Shown here piece by piece: positions 55,577-64,000 of a stretch of DNA of 64,000 nucleotides. Both the position numbers and the translations under genes were made by a program. The first letter of the stretch is position 1, and each line of letters starts with the position of its first letter. This DNA comes from Pedobacter montanisoli (GTDB lineage Bacteria; Bacteroidota; Bacteroidia; Sphingobacteriales; Sphingobacteriaceae). The stretch covers positions 1,302,001 to 1,366,000 of the forward strand of contig NZ_JALGBH010000001.1 of NCBI RefSeq assembly GCF_022809115.1, given 5' to 3'. The notes beneath the pieces were generated by a model. It made no database searches and was not told the DNA's origin. It saw only the letters and a list, made by a program, of their open reading frames with translations.

Positions 55577-56793
55577 TCTTGTAGCTGATTGTATTTTTTG
55601 CCCTGATTATAAAAATAATAGCACACAATAATAATAAAAGCTAAAATGCCTTCTATAAGTACAATAGTTTTTGCACTCAAAACATGGGCAAAGTAACCTA
55701 TGGCTAAAGTCCCGATAGGTAATATACCTTGGTATGCCATTAAATAATAACTGATAGCTCTTCCTCTTAATTCGTTTGCAGAGTGGGTTTGTATGTAAGT
55801 GTTAATTGCAGAAGTGAGCATCATCATACCTATACAAGCCAAACTTGTGCTGATTAGCGCCATCCATACAGTTGGAGCAACAGATAATAAAATTAATCCA
55901 GCACCAAATATAATGGCGGATAAAATAACAATTCTGCTCAGATCCTTTCCTGATTTTAACGATGCCATATATATCGCTCCCAAAAGAGCACCCAAACCTC
56001 CAGCACTTTCAAACCAGCTAAATGTAGTTGCATCGCCATTGAATACGGTTTTTGCAAATACGGGTAATAGTGTAGAAAATGGAATAACCAGAAGACTGGA
56101 AAAAGCCAGCACAATAATAAGAGAAGAAATATCAGGCGAATCTTCCAGATAATGATAACCCTTTTTTAAGCCTGTCCATATATCCTCATTTAATGCATTA
56201 TTGCTTTTAAGGTTTAATTTCATTAATAACAGGCAGATAATTACCGGGATAAAGCTCAAAAAATTGAGGATAAAACAAGCATCTTCTCCATATGTGCTTA
56301 AGATAATGCCGGCAAGAGCAGGACCTATAAGCCTTGCTGCATTAAATGCAGATGAATTTAAAGCTACTGCATTAGAGAGGTCGTCTTTGTTATCTACAAA
56401 CTCTACCACTAAAGATTGACGGGCAGTAGTTTCAAAAGTAGCAACTATGCCCTGTATCAAACTTAAAATAGCTATAAGCGTGATATTGTAATGTTTTAAC
56501 CATACCAGAAGAGCAAGTACACCCGCCTGTAGCATAAAGATAACCTGACAAACCAATACCGTTTTGTATTTATTACGTTTATCTACAAAATTACCGGCAA
56601 TAGGGCCCAGTAACAAAGCAGGTATCAGAGCAAGGAAACTGATTAAACCTAACATAAAAGCAGAACCTGTAATTCGGTACACTAACCAGCTTACAGCAAC
56701 ACGCTGCATCCATGTACCAATTAATGATATGGATTGACCTGTAAAATGCAATCGGTAATTGTAGTAATTAAAAGATCTGAACATCGATTTCAT
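55573..56793 (-). CDS. MFS exporter (EntS/MFS_3-like)
   Basis: 406 aa, 12 TM segments. The N-terminal FNYYNYRLHFTGQSISLIGTWMQRVAVSWLVYRITGSAFMLG is characteristic of the EntS-like group, which exports siderophores, macrolides and other small molecules. The first half has the GNFVDKRNKYK version of the MFS loop. It is 11 bp from the MarR gene upstream, so both are probably induced together. Confidence 0.9.
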   Translation of the reverse strand: MKSMFRSFNYYNYRLHFTGQSISLIGTWMQRVAVSWLVYRITGSAFMLGLISFLALIPALLLGPIAGNFVDKRNKYKTVLVCQVIFMLQAGVLALLVWLKHYNITLIAILSLIQGIVATFETTARQSLVVEFVDNKDDLSNAVALNSSAFNAARLIGPALAGIILSTYGEDACFILNFLSFIPVIICLLLMKLNLKSNNALNEDIWTGLKKGYHYLEDSPDISSLIIVLAFSSLLVIPFSTLLPVFAKTVFNGDATTFSWFESAGGLGALLGAIYMASLKSGKDLSRIVILSAIIFGAGLILLSVAPTVWMALISTSLACIGMMMLTSAINTYIQTHSANELRGRAISYYLMAYQGILPIGTLAIGYFAHVLSAKTIVLIEGILAFIIIVCYYFYNQGKKYNQLQD

Positions 56794-56804
56794 AGGAAAG
56801 GCTT

Positions 56805-57230
56805 TTACTGGTTGGTCATTTTTTCAAATACGGGAACGATTTGGTTTAACAATTCGATTTCTTTCTCATTCAATTTCTCTTTTATTATTTTTTGCAGCCA
56901 CATATCTCTGGTATGTTTAAGCTGGCTTAACTTTAACTGTCCGTTTTTAGAAAGAGATATTAAAGACTTGCGTTTATCTTTAGGATCGGTGGTTCTTAAG
57001 ATAAACTCTTGCTGTTCAAGATTGTTTAAACATTGTGATATCGCCTGTGCAGATACCTGTTCTAAAGCAGCTAAATCTGAGGGCAGGCTTTGTGGATTAC
57101 GATCTAAATGTCCTATAATATTCATCTCGGTTGCAGAGAACAATAAATCCTGGTTTTGCTTTTTAATTAGCCTGGTGATTTTAAAAATATAGGCCCTTAA
57201 CTTAGAAATATCTTGGATTTCAATTTTCAT
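56805..57230 (-). CDS. MarR-family transcriptional regulator
   Basis: 141 aa from ATG 57230 (MKIEIQDISK); a TTG at 57236 also lies in frame. Winged helix-turn-helix: NPQSLPSDLAALEQVSAQAISQCLNNLEQQEFI, then the wing with DKRKSLISLSKNG. It precedes the MFS exporter in an operon and probably represses it. A -7 box lies 3 bp before the ATG and an inverted repeat lies just upstream. Confidence 0.9.
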   Translation of the reverse strand: MKIEIQDISKLRAYIFKITRLIKKQNQDLLFSATEMNIIGHLDRNPQSLPSDLAALEQVSAQAISQCLNNLEQQEFILRTTDPKDKRKSLISLSKNGQLKLSQLKHTRDMWLQKIIKEKLNEKEIELLNQIVPVFEKMTNQ

Positions 57231-57233
57231 ACA

Positions 57234-57268
57234 CAAATTTACTAAATTAACTTAATAAAGTAACTTTA
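57234..57268 (-). promoter_or_regulatory. MarR-exporter promoter with operator candidate
   Basis: On the minus strand, TAAATTTG (57241-57234) ends 3 bp before ATG 57230. A 5-bp inverted repeat TAAAG-TAA-CTTTA (57256-57268) lies upstream, where a MarR dimer could block polymerase. Confidence 0.45.
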
Positions 57269-57322
57269 CTACTTGTAAGCCTTATGTCAATTATTATAAA
57301 AACCCTATCTCACAAGATGAAG

Positions 57323-58732
57323 TTAACCAAGTTGATTGTTTAGGGGAAGTTTGATGGTAAAACAGGTGCCTTGTTTATAGATAGAATAAACATCTATTGT
57401 TCCATTGAGTTTAGTGACGATTTCTTTAACAAGATAAAGGCCTATACCAGTACCTTTTTCATGATGATTGGTTACAAAAAACATATCAAATATTTTTGCT
57501 TGATGCTGTTCTTCTATCCCAGATCCGTTATCCTCGACGGTAAATATGTTAAACTGCCCTTCCTGATAAGCTTTGATTTTAATTTTGATCAGTTTCTTTT
57601 CAGAATCGTAATATTTAATGGCATTAGAAACCAGATTTGAAAAAATAATATTTAACCTAAATAAATTTGAATAGATCTTATTTATACTAATATCCATACT
57701 AAAATCAACTTCCTTATCCTCAACCATAAACTGAAGATCGCTAATGATATGATTAAAGAAAGGAATCAGTTCAATGTCTTCATTGATAACTTCTATCCTT
57801 TTGTTTTTAGAAAAGTTAATAATTTCCTGTATAAAAGCATCCTGTCTTGAGGTAAGCGTATGCATCATGGTATAATATTCTTTTAAAACCTCTGGCTTTT
57901 TCTCTGTTTCAGCAAGTTTAATTAATCCTTTCAGGGAAGTAATGGGAGCTCTCAGATCATGAGATACACTATAAGTGAACATGTCCAGTTCATTGTTAAT
58001 CTGGGTTAGGAACTGATTTTGACTATTGGTCTTTTTTTGTAAAGCGCTTAATTTCTTAATAAAAAAAGCAGAGTAAAGAACTATACATAAAATCATTAAG
58101 ATAGCTCCTATAGTTATAAAATACAAGGTTACATTATTAATGTATCTGATACTTTTAGCCAAAACAGCATCAAACTCTTTTCCTTTTTTGGTAAGCTGAT
58201 CACTGATTGAATTAACCTGTAAAGCCAGATTCTTTTCTTCCTGATCTTGTATTAATTTCTGTTTTAATATTTTCTGGTGTATATCATTGCCTGTTTTTTC
58301 TAAATCCATAATTAACAGATCGGCTTCTTTCCAGATATCAACAGCAGATTTGAAGGCTGCGGCATCTTTAAAGTTCTTATAAATCCAGATCATTTTTTCT
58401 ACATCATAAGAACTGTTCCCACCGTTAATAAAATGTTTGCGGCTAATTTCTTCGGGTCCTTTTTGATCTAAATTAATTCTTGCTAGGCTGTCAGAAATAG
58501 GAATATGGAGGTTTGTATTGAACTTTTTAAAATAATCTTCGTTTTTAGTAAATATATAAAGCGTCAGACATCTGGTTGCTTCTTGTTGTCCCTTAGTAAA
58601 AGAAGATTCACCAGCAGTAAATGCTCTCGTTCCATCTAATATCTTAAGCGCAAAATAATTTATAGTAATAATGGTTATTATAGTGGTTATAATAACAACT
58701 ATGTAAGAAACTAGGAAACTTTTTTTATGCAT
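57323..58732 (-). CDS. Membrane sensor histidine kinase
   Basis: 469 aa from ATG 58732 (MHKKSFLVSYIVV), at the first TM helix; the longer frame from 58774 adds an unlikely Cys/Arg-rich stretch. Two TM helices (about 7-30 and 208-232) enclose a helical sensing domain with no recognised fold. HisKA: YSVSHDLRAPITSLKG. HATPase: NLVSNAIKYYD, DNGSGI and GTGIGLYLVKEI. No response regulator is next to it. Confidence 0.9.
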   Translation of the reverse strand: MHKKSFLVSYIVVIITTIITIITINYFALKILDGTRAFTAGESSFTKGQQEATRCLTLYIFTKNEDYFKKFNTNLHIPISDSLARINLDQKGPEEISRKHFINGGNSSYDVEKMIWIYKNFKDAAAFKSAVDIWKEADLLIMDLEKTGNDIHQKILKQKLIQDQEEKNLALQVNSISDQLTKKGKEFDAVLAKSIRYINNVTLYFITIGAILMILCIVLYSAFFIKKLSALQKKTNSQNQFLTQINNELDMFTYSVSHDLRAPITSLKGLIKLAETEKKPEVLKEYYTMMHTLTSRQDAFIQEIINFSKNKRIEVINEDIELIPFFNHIISDLQFMVEDKEVDFSMDISINKIYSNLFRLNIIFSNLVSNAIKYYDSEKKLIKIKIKAYQEGQFNIFTVEDNGSGIEEQHQAKIFDMFFVTNHHEKGTGIGLYLVKEIVTKLNGTIDVYSIYKQGTCFTIKLPLNNQLG

Positions 58733-59031
58733 TCTTCTGGTTCTGTGGCATATTGAGCGTTGATAACAAACCAAAATTGCTTTTTTGGTCTATTGTTTCA
58801 ATTAATCAACAATGCTATAAACTAAAGTAATAAGAAAAGTTGATTTTATTTATAGGTTATCTCGCTGATATTTAGATATTCTGAAAAATGACTTGAGGTA
58901 TTAGCGTAATGAAACTTTAAAAGGTTATTTTGAATAGCGGCTTTTTTATTCAGCAGATCGTTCCTAGTTTAGGTAATAAATCCCTCTTGTGTTAAGCTAT
59001 TTTTAACTTATAAAATTTTTATTGTAACCTC
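58733..59031. other. Intergenic region before the ribosomal operon, no gene seen
   Basis: AT-rich spacer between the divergently transcribed kinase gene and rpsL. Only the rpsL promoter at its right end is recognised. Confidence 0.5.
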
Positions 59032-59062
59032 TTGATAGTTAAAAGAAATTGTTCTAATTTTG
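59032..59062 (+). promoter_or_regulatory. Promoter of the rpsL operon
   Basis: TTG (59032-59034), 20 bp, TAATTTTG (59055-59062), followed by CAGTCCC. A leader of about 70 nt precedes rpsL. Confidence 0.7.
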
Positions 59063-59139
59063 CAGTCCCTTAATGTAGGCTAGTTGCAAACTGCTAACAA
59101 CAAGGAAATTAAATAAATATTTGAAACAAAAAGCAAGAA

Positions 59140-59553
59140 ATGCCAACCATTCAACAATTAGTTAGAAAAGGTAGAGTAGCACTGGAGTTTAAGAGTAAAT
59201 CTCCAGCGTTGGACAGCTGTCCACAGCGAAGAGGCGTGTGTACCCGTGTATACACCACTACCCCTAAGAAACCAAACTCTGCAATGCGTAAAGTTGCCCG
59301 TGTACGTTTAACCAATGGTAAAGAGGTGAATGCCTACATTCCAGGAGAAGGTCACAACTTACAGGAGCACTCAATCGTGTTAATCCGTGGTGGTCGTGTT
59401 AAAGACTTACCAGGTGTACGTTACCACATCATCCGTGGTGCATTAGATACATCTGGCGTAGCAGGTCGTAACCAACGTCGTAGTAAATATGGTACTAAGC
59501 GCCCTAAACCAGGACAGGCAGCTGCAGCACCAACAAAAGGTAAAAAGAAATAA
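59140..59553 (+). CDS. rpsL: 30S ribosomal protein S12
   Basis: 137 aa, decoding-centre protein. [22 protein letters not shown] and [16 protein letters not shown] are conserved; the Lys residues that change in streptomycin resistance appear wild-type. First gene of the str operon. Its C-terminal tail is Ala- and Lys-rich. Confidence 0.98.
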   Translation: MPTIQQLVRKGRVALEFKSKSPALDSCPQRRGVCTRVYTTTPKKPNSAMRKVARVRLTNGKEVNAYIPGEGHNLQEHSIVLIRGGRVKDLPGVRYHIIRGALDTSGVAGRNQRRSKYGTKRPKPGQAAAAPTKGKKK

Positions 59554-59571
59554 TTTAGGAGGACAATAGAA

Positions 59572-60039
59572 ATGAGAAAATCAAAACCAAAAAAGAGAAT
59601 CATTCTTCCTGATCCTAAATTTAATGATGTTCAGGTTACAAGATTTGTAAATAACATGATGTACGATGGAAAAAAATCTATCGCTTACACTATTTTCTAT
59701 GATGCAGTTGAAATTGCAGAGAAAAAAGCTGGCGAAAATGGTTTAGAAGTTTTCAAACGTGCATTAGCAAATATCAGCCCTTCTGTAGAGGTTAAATCTC
59801 GTCGTGTAGGTGGAGCAAACTTCCAGGTTCCTACTGAGGTTAGACCTGATCGTAAAATGGCATTAGGTATGAAATGGTTAATCACTTACGCTCGTAAGCG
59901 TGGAGAAAAAACCATGAAAGAAAAATTAGCAGCTGAGATGGTATCGGCAGCTAAAGGTGAAGGTGCAGCAGTTAAGAAAAAAGAAGATACGCATAAAATG
60001 GCTGAGGCTAACAAAGCGTTCTCACACTTCAGATTCTAA
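59572..60039 (+). CDS. rpsG: 30S ribosomal protein S7
   Basis: 155 aa, nucleates assembly of the 30S head by binding 16S r[27 protein letters not shown] and [22 protein letters not shown] are typical. It starts 18 bp after rpsL, with AGGAGG about 10 bp upstream of the ATG, a strong Shine-Dalgarno unusual for this window. Confidence 0.98.
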   Translation: MRKSKPKKRIILPDPKFNDVQVTRFVNNMMYDGKKSIAYTIFYDAVEIAEKKAGENGLEVFKRALANISPSVEVKSRRVGGANFQVPTEVRPDRKMALGMKWLITYARKRGEKTMKEKLAAEMVSAAKGEGAAVKKKEDTHKMAEANKAFSHFRF

Positions 60040-60051
60040 GATAAAATATAA

Positions 60052-60081
60052 CTGATCAGCTGATGTAAATTAGCTGATCAG
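60052..60081 (+). promoter_or_regulatory. Hairpin in the rpsG-fusA gap
   Basis: CTGATCAGCT (60052-60061) pairs with AGCTGATCAG (60072-60081), extended inward by AT/AT. There is no T-run, so it is not a terminator. It could serve mRNA processing or translational control between rpsG and fusA. Confidence 0.5.
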
Positions 60082-60095
60082 CTAATTATAAAAAG

Positions 60096-62219
60096 ATGTC
60101 AAGAGATTTAAAATTTACAAGAAATATTGGTATCGCTGCACACATCGATGCTGGTAAAACTACTACTACTGAGCGTATTCTTTATTATGCCGGAGTTAAC
60201 CATAAATTAGGAGAGGTACACGAAGGTGCTTCTACTATGGACTGGATGGTACAGGAAGCTGAGCGTGGTATAACCATTACTTCTGCTGCTACTACCGTTT
60301 TCTGGAACTACCGTGGTGATAAGTATAATGTTAACGTTATTGATACTCCCGGACACGTTGACTTTACCGTAGAGGTAAACCGTTCGTTACGTGTTTTAGA
60401 CGGATTAGTATTCTTATTTTCGGCTGTTGATGGTGTTGAGCCTCAGTCTGAAACAAACTGGAGATTAGCTGATAACTACAAAGTACCTCGTATCGGTTTC
60501 GTTAATAAAATGGACCGTTCTGGTGCTGACTTCTTAAAAGTAGTTAAACAAGTTAAAGATATGTTAGGTTCTGAAGCAGTAGCTTTACAGTTACCTATCG
60601 GATCTGAAGACAGCTTTAAAGGTGTAGTTGATTTGATCAACAACCGTGGTATTGTTTGGAATGAGCATGATAAAGGTATGACCTTTACTGAAGTGCCAAT
60701 TCCTGATGATATGCTTGATGAAGTTGCTGAATACCGTGAAAAATTATTAGAAGCTGTTGCGGGTTATGATGAGTCATTAATGGAGAAATTCTTTGATGAT
60801 CCTAATTCATTAACTGAGCGTGAAATCTTAGACGCTTTACGTAAAGCAGTATTAGATAATTCTATTGTTCCTATGGTTTGTGGTTCATCTTTCAAAAACA
60901 AAGGTGTACAAACTATGCTGGATTTAGTAATGGAGTTATTGCCTTCGCCATTAGATCAGGAAGCTGTAAAAGGTACTAACCCTGATACTGGTGAAGAAAT
61001 TTCTCGTAAACCAGATGTAAAAGAGCCATTTGCTGCATTAGGATTTAAAATTGCAACTGACCCATTCGTAGGTCGTTTATGCTTTATCCGCGCTTATTCT
61101 GGTAAATTAGATGCTGGTTCTTACGTGTTAAATACCCGTTCTGGTAATAAAGAACGTATCTCTCGTATCTTCCAAATGCACGCTAACAAACAAAACCCTA
61201 TTCCTTTTATCGAAGCAGGTGATATTGGTGCAGTAGTTGGTTTTAAAGATATCAAAACTGGAGATACTCTTTGTGATGAGAAACATCCAATCGTTCTTGA
61301 GTCTATGACATTCCCTGAGCCGGTAATCGGTTTAGCGATTGAGCCAAAAACTCAGGCCGACGTAGATAAATTAGGTATTGCTTTAGGTAAATTAGCTGAA
61401 GAAGATCCAACTTTCGTAGTTAAAACTGACGAAGAAACTGGCCAAACAGTAATCTCAGGTATGGGTGAGCTTCACTTAGATATCTTAATTGACCGTTTAA
61501 GACGTGAATTTAAGGTAGAGGTTAACCAAGGAGCTCCTCAGGTAGCTTACAAAGAGTCTATCAATGGAAGCACTGAGCACCGTGAGGTTTACAAAAAACA
61601 ATCAGGTGGTCGTGGTAAGTTTGCAGACATCAAAGTTGTGATTTCTCCAATTGATGAAGATTTTGATACATCTAAATCTGCACTTCAATTTGTGAATGAA
61701 ATTGTGGGTGGTGCTATTCCAAAAGAATACATTCCTTCAGTTCAAAAAGGTTTCGAAGCTTCATTGAGCAATGGTGTATTAGCGGGTTATCCATTATCTG
61801 GAATGAAAGTTCGTTTGATTGATGGATCATTCCACGCAGTTGACTCTGATGCGTTATCTTTCGAATTAGCTGCTAAAATGGCTTACCGTGAAGCATTACC
61901 AAAATGTCGTCCTGTATTAATGGAGCCTATCATGAAGGTAGAAGTATTAACTCCTGAAGAAAACATGGGTGATGTAATGGGTGACTTAAACCGTCGTCGT
62001 GGACAAATGCAAGGTTTAGATACACGTAATGGTGCACAGGTAATCAAAGCAATCGTTCCTCTATCAGAAATGTTTGGTTATGTAACTCAATTACGTACAA
62101 TCACTTCAGGTCGTGCAACTTCTACAATGGAATTTGATCACTATGCTGAAGCACCTCGTAACGTTCAAGAAGAGGTTATAGCTAAATCAAAAGGAAAAGT
62201 TAAAGGAATTGAAGACTAA
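60096..62219 (+). CDS. fusA: Elongation factor G
   Basis: Translocation GTPase, 707 aa. G1 [11 protein letters not shown]2 and G3 with [10 protein letters not shown] and DTPGHVDF, G4 NKMD, then domains II-V with [14 protein letters not shown] and the domain IV loop [13 protein letters not shown]. All essential motifs are present. Codon use and position mark it as the main EF-G. Confidence 0.98.
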   Translation: MSRDLKFTRNIGIAAHIDAGKTTTTERILYYAGVNHKLGEVHEGASTMDWMVQEAERGITITSAATTVFWNYRGDKYNVNVIDTPGHVDFTVEVNRSLRVLDGLVFLFSAVDGVEPQSETNWRLADNYKVPRIGFVNKMDRSGADFLKVVKQVKDMLGSEAVALQLPIGSEDSFKGVVDLINNRGIVWNEHDKGMTFTEVPIPDDMLDEVAEYREKLLEAVAGYDESLMEKFFDDPNSLTEREILDALRKAVLDNSIVPMVCGSSFKNKGVQTMLDLVMELLPSPLDQEAVKGTNPDTGEEISRKPDVKEPFAALGFKIATDPFVGRLCFIRAYSGKLDAGSYVLNTRSGNKERISRIFQMHANKQNPIPFIEAGDIGAVVGFKDIKTGDTLCDEKHPIVLESMTFPEPVIGLAIEPKTQADVDKLGIALGKLAEEDPTFVVKTDEETGQTVISGMGELHLDILIDRLRREFKVEVNQGAPQVAYKESINGSTEHREVYKKQSGGRGKFADIKVVISPIDEDFDTSKSALQFVNEIVGGAIPKEYIPSVQKGFEASLSNGVLAGYPLSGMKVRLIDGSFHAVDSDALSFELAAKMAYREALPKCRPVLMEPIMKVEVLTPEENMGDVMGDLNRRRGQMQGLDTRNGAQVIKAIVPLSEMFGYVTQLRTITSGRATSTMEFDHYAEAPRNVQEEVIAKSKGKVKGIED

Positions 62220-62223
62220 TAAT

Positions 62224-62285
62224 GTTTAGCGGATAGCGTTTTGCGTGTGATATTTCTGTCATACGCAAAACGCTTAACGCAATAC
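62224..62285. repeat. GCGTT-rich intergenic repeat, locus 3
   Basis: Between fusA and rpsJ. Contains the hairpin AGCGTTTTGCGT (62235-62246) / ACGCAAAACGCT (62263-62274), extended to about 16 pairs, and ends TTAACGCAATACC. It is related to the repeats at 10621 and 43129. It may also affect mRNA stability inside the operon. Confidence 0.6.
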
Positions 62286-62347
62286 CAAAATAAATCCGTC
62301 GTTGGTTATTAATAGCTCTAACTTTCGACATTAATTAAATAAATACG

Positions 62348-62653
62348 ATGAGCCAAAGAATTAGAATTAAATTAAAATCTTACGATTACAACTTGGTAGA
62401 TAAATCTGCTGAGAAAATCGTAAAAACTGTAAAACCTACAGGAGCAGTTGTAAGCGGACCTATTCCATTACCAACAGAAAAGAAAATCTTTACTGTATTG
62501 CGTTCGCCACACGTAAACAAAAAAGCTCGTGAGCAGTTTCAATTGTGTGCTTATAAACGTCTTTTAGATATTTATAGCTCAAACTCAAAAACTGTTGATG
62601 CTTTAATGAAACTTGAATTACCAAGTGGAGTAGAAGTAGAAATCAAAGTTTAA
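62348..62653 (+). CDS. rpsJ: 30S ribosomal protein S10
   Basis: 101 aa, 30S head protein and NusG partner (NusE). [47 protein letters not shown] and KAREQFQL are conserved. It is followed by a terminator and an unrelated peptidase gene. In most Bacteroidetes it is followed by rplC. Confidence 0.98.
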   Translation: MSQRIRIKLKSYDYNLVDKSAEKIVKTVKPTGAVVSGPIPLPTEKKIFTVLRSPHVNKKAREQFQLCAYKRLLDIYSSNSKTVDALMKLELPSGVEVEIKV

Positions 62654-62671
62654 TGATTTTTAAAATATTCG

Positions 62672-62706
62672 AAAAGGGTATCAAATAATTTGATACCCTT
62701 TTTTGT
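62672..62706 (+). terminator. Terminator after rpsJ
   Basis: AAAAGGGTATCAAAT (62672-62686) pairs with ATTTGATACCCTTTT (62688-62702), followed by TTG. A strong stem that closes the rpsL-rpsG-fusA-rpsJ transcript. Confidence 0.9.
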
Positions 62707-62855
62707 TGAATAAGCTTTTGGTTTTCTTCAGAAGTTAAATTGTTACAACAGGAGAATAAAAGGTTTTATATATTGACGACTTAATTATTCCTATTCCTGA
62801 GATTTGCAATAAAACAGGTAAAAATTAAGAAACTTAAATAAATAAGCAGAAAGCA

Positions 62856-64000
62856 ATGAAGATCAAACATTCTTTTTTCTATCTGACGCTCATTCCATTT
62901 GTAATTTCATCCTGTGCCGTAAAAAGGCAGACAGGTGAGGTAAAAACAGCTAAAATTGATGAGGCTGCTATTAAAATAGCACGCCAGCAAAAACAGATTT
63001 TTACATTTAAAGATCAGGGTGTTTATTTTAGTAATAATTTTCCTTCTGCCCGTATCAATCAGCTGGAAAAAGAGAATGACAGTACTTATTCAATTACTAT
63101 CAAATCTGAAAACAGACCTATAAATCCTAGTCCATGGTTTGCATTTAAAGTTTGGGGCACCCCTCATAAAAATGTTTATATCAATTTAAAATATCCTGAA
63201 GATAAACACAGGTATGAGCCAAAGGTTACAACAAACTACGTGGATTGGAAAAATATTACCAATGTTAAATTGAGCACTGATAAAAAGCAGGCTAACTTTA
63301 AAGTACAGCTTTCAACAGATACATTAATTATAGCTGCTCAGGAAATTATTTCTGCTGCCCAATCTTACCAATGGATGGATAAGTTTGCAGAAGAAAGATC
63401 TTTAAATAAGCAGGTAATAGGATATAGTATAGGTGGCAAACCTATTGTAGCTTTAAATACAATCAAAAGCGATGGTAAAAAGATCATAGTTGTTTTAAGT
63501 AGGCAACATCCGCCTGAAGTTTCTGGTTATATGGCAATGGTTGAATTTGTAGAAACTTTAACTGGCAACACAGAAGAAGCTCGCAATTTTTTAAAGAATT
63601 ATGAACTTGTTATTATTCCAATGGTTAATCCCGATGGTGTAGATGAAGGAAACTGGCGTCATAGCTTTGCCGGAGTTGATCTGAATAGGGACTGGACAGA
63701 TTTTAAACAGCCGGAAACAAAAGCTGTTAAGGAATATTTATTAAATAAAGTAAAACAACAAAATGCAAAAGTTTATTTTGCACTTGATTTTCATTCTACT
63801 TATAATGATGTTCTTTATACTAATGAGTATAGAAAGGATACTAATAAGCCTGGGTTAGTTAATAACTGGATAAAAGGATTGCATGATTTTGAAGGCTCAA
63901 AAAAGACTGAGGTAAAACCTTCAGGTAATGGGGGAAATGTTTCGAAAGCCTGGTTAGGTAGAGTTTTAAACGCCGAGGCATTGACCTATGAAGTAGGTGA
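62856..64000 (+). CDS. M14-family zinc carboxypeptidase, lipoprotein (3' end missing)
   Basis: 381 codons visible. Lipobox VISSCAV (Cys about 20), so probably membrane-anchored. An N-terminal beta domain resembles the pre-domain of cytosolic-carboxypeptidase-like M14 proteins. The zinc site is RQHPPEVSG (HxxE, about 217-220) with the third His in DFHST (about 310). The substrate-anchoring region is VNPDGVDEGNWRH and DLNRDW. The catalytic Glu is probably the one in LTYEVG, only a few residues before the edge. Metal and catalytic residues are thus all present. Confidence 0.9.
   Translation, partial: MKIKHSFFYLTLIPFVISSCAVKRQTGEVKTAKIDEAAIKIARQQKQIFTFKDQGVYFSNNFPSARINQLEKENDSTYSITIKSENRPINPSPWFAFKVWGTPHKNVYINLKYPEDKHRYEPKVTTNYVDWKNITNVKLSTDKKQANFKVQLSTDTLIIAAQEIISAAQSYQWMDKFAEERSLNKQVIGYSIGGKPIVALNTIKSDGKKIIVVLSRQHPPEVSGYMAMVEFVETLTGNTEEARNFLKNYELVIIPMVNPDGVDEGNWRHSFAGVDLNRDWTDFKQPETKAVKEYLLNKVKQQNAKVYFALDFHSTYNDVLYTNEYRKDTNKPGLVNNWIKGLHDFEGSKKTEVKPSGNGGNVSKAWLGRVLNAEALTYEVG

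Noticed and set aside
57323..58732. Histidine kinase as part of the MarR-exporter operon
   Set aside because: Same strand, but separated from the MarR gene, which has its own promoter in between.
1..64000. CRISPR arrays, insertion sequences, integrase or prophage genes
   Set aside because: No regularly spaced repeats, no transposase or phage proteins, and no att-like repeats at the tRNA genes.

Overview
This window comes from a low-GC member of the Bacteroidetes, most likely a Sphingobacteriaceae species of the Pedobacter type. The evidence is the set of lineage-typical families (DUF1800/DUF1501 pair, DUF2723 membrane protein, TPR sensor kinases, many ECF sigma factors) and promoters of the Bacteroidetes form TTTG-N19/20-TAnnTTTG, with few recognisable Shine-Dalgarno sites. 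The genus is an inference. The window is chromosomal and mostly housekeeping. No CRISPR array, insertion sequence or prophage is visible.

Layout. 1-3914 (-): 3'-truncated giant helicase fusing a DEDD exonuclease, a RecQ-type helicase and a UvrD-type helicase. 4258-6976 (+): dihydrolipoyl dehydrogenase and an MFS transporter. 6977-7452: three REP-like hairpin repeats and a bidirectional terminator. 7453-13778 (-): TetR-TolC-adaptor-RND efflux operon with a palindromic operator candidate. 14039-16761 (+): MurB, an ECF sigma factor, a lycopene-cyclase-like membrane protein and a cytochrome b5 domain protein. 16763-23833: TlpA-like thioredoxin, two more ECF sigma units with membrane partners, a PfkB kinase, twin tRNA-Asn and a thioredoxin-fold protein.

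24103-30815 is the most unusual region. A three-gene operon (TerB-like protein, four-TM coiled-coil protein, vWA-like lipoprotein) lies next to a two-component system (TPR lipoprotein histidine kinase plus LuxR-type regulator) and near an orphan single-TM protein. The operon promoter and the orphan-gene promoter carry the same 12-bp sequence within an inverted repeat, centred exactly 29.5 bp upstream of their -7 boxes. I read this as one regulon around an envelope-associated Ter-like module. A tiny secreted protein and a candidate structured RNA sit between them.

31029-38438 (+): DUF1800/DUF1501 pair, nucleotide pyrophosphatase-like enzyme, S10 carboxypeptidase and accA. 38723-41821 (-): DUF2723 protein. 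42050-44443 (+): tRNA-Gln, prs, rplY, pth. 44522-50473 (-): a signalling cluster of two hybrid histidine kinases around a CheR methyltransferase without CheB. 50599-55576 (+): ArsC-like reductase, carboxypeptidase-regulatory-like domain protein, M1 peptidase, a Lys/Ala-rich secreted mini-protein and a PagL-like deacylase. 55573-58732 (-): MFS exporter, MarR regulator, histidine kinase. 59140-62653 (+): rpsL-rpsG-fusA-rpsJ, closed by a strong terminator rather than running on into rplC. The window ends inside an M14 zinc carboxypeptidase gene.

Starts were adjusted from the longest open frame wherever a signal peptide, lipobox, promoter or family length argued for an internal start. Each such choice is stated in the entry.
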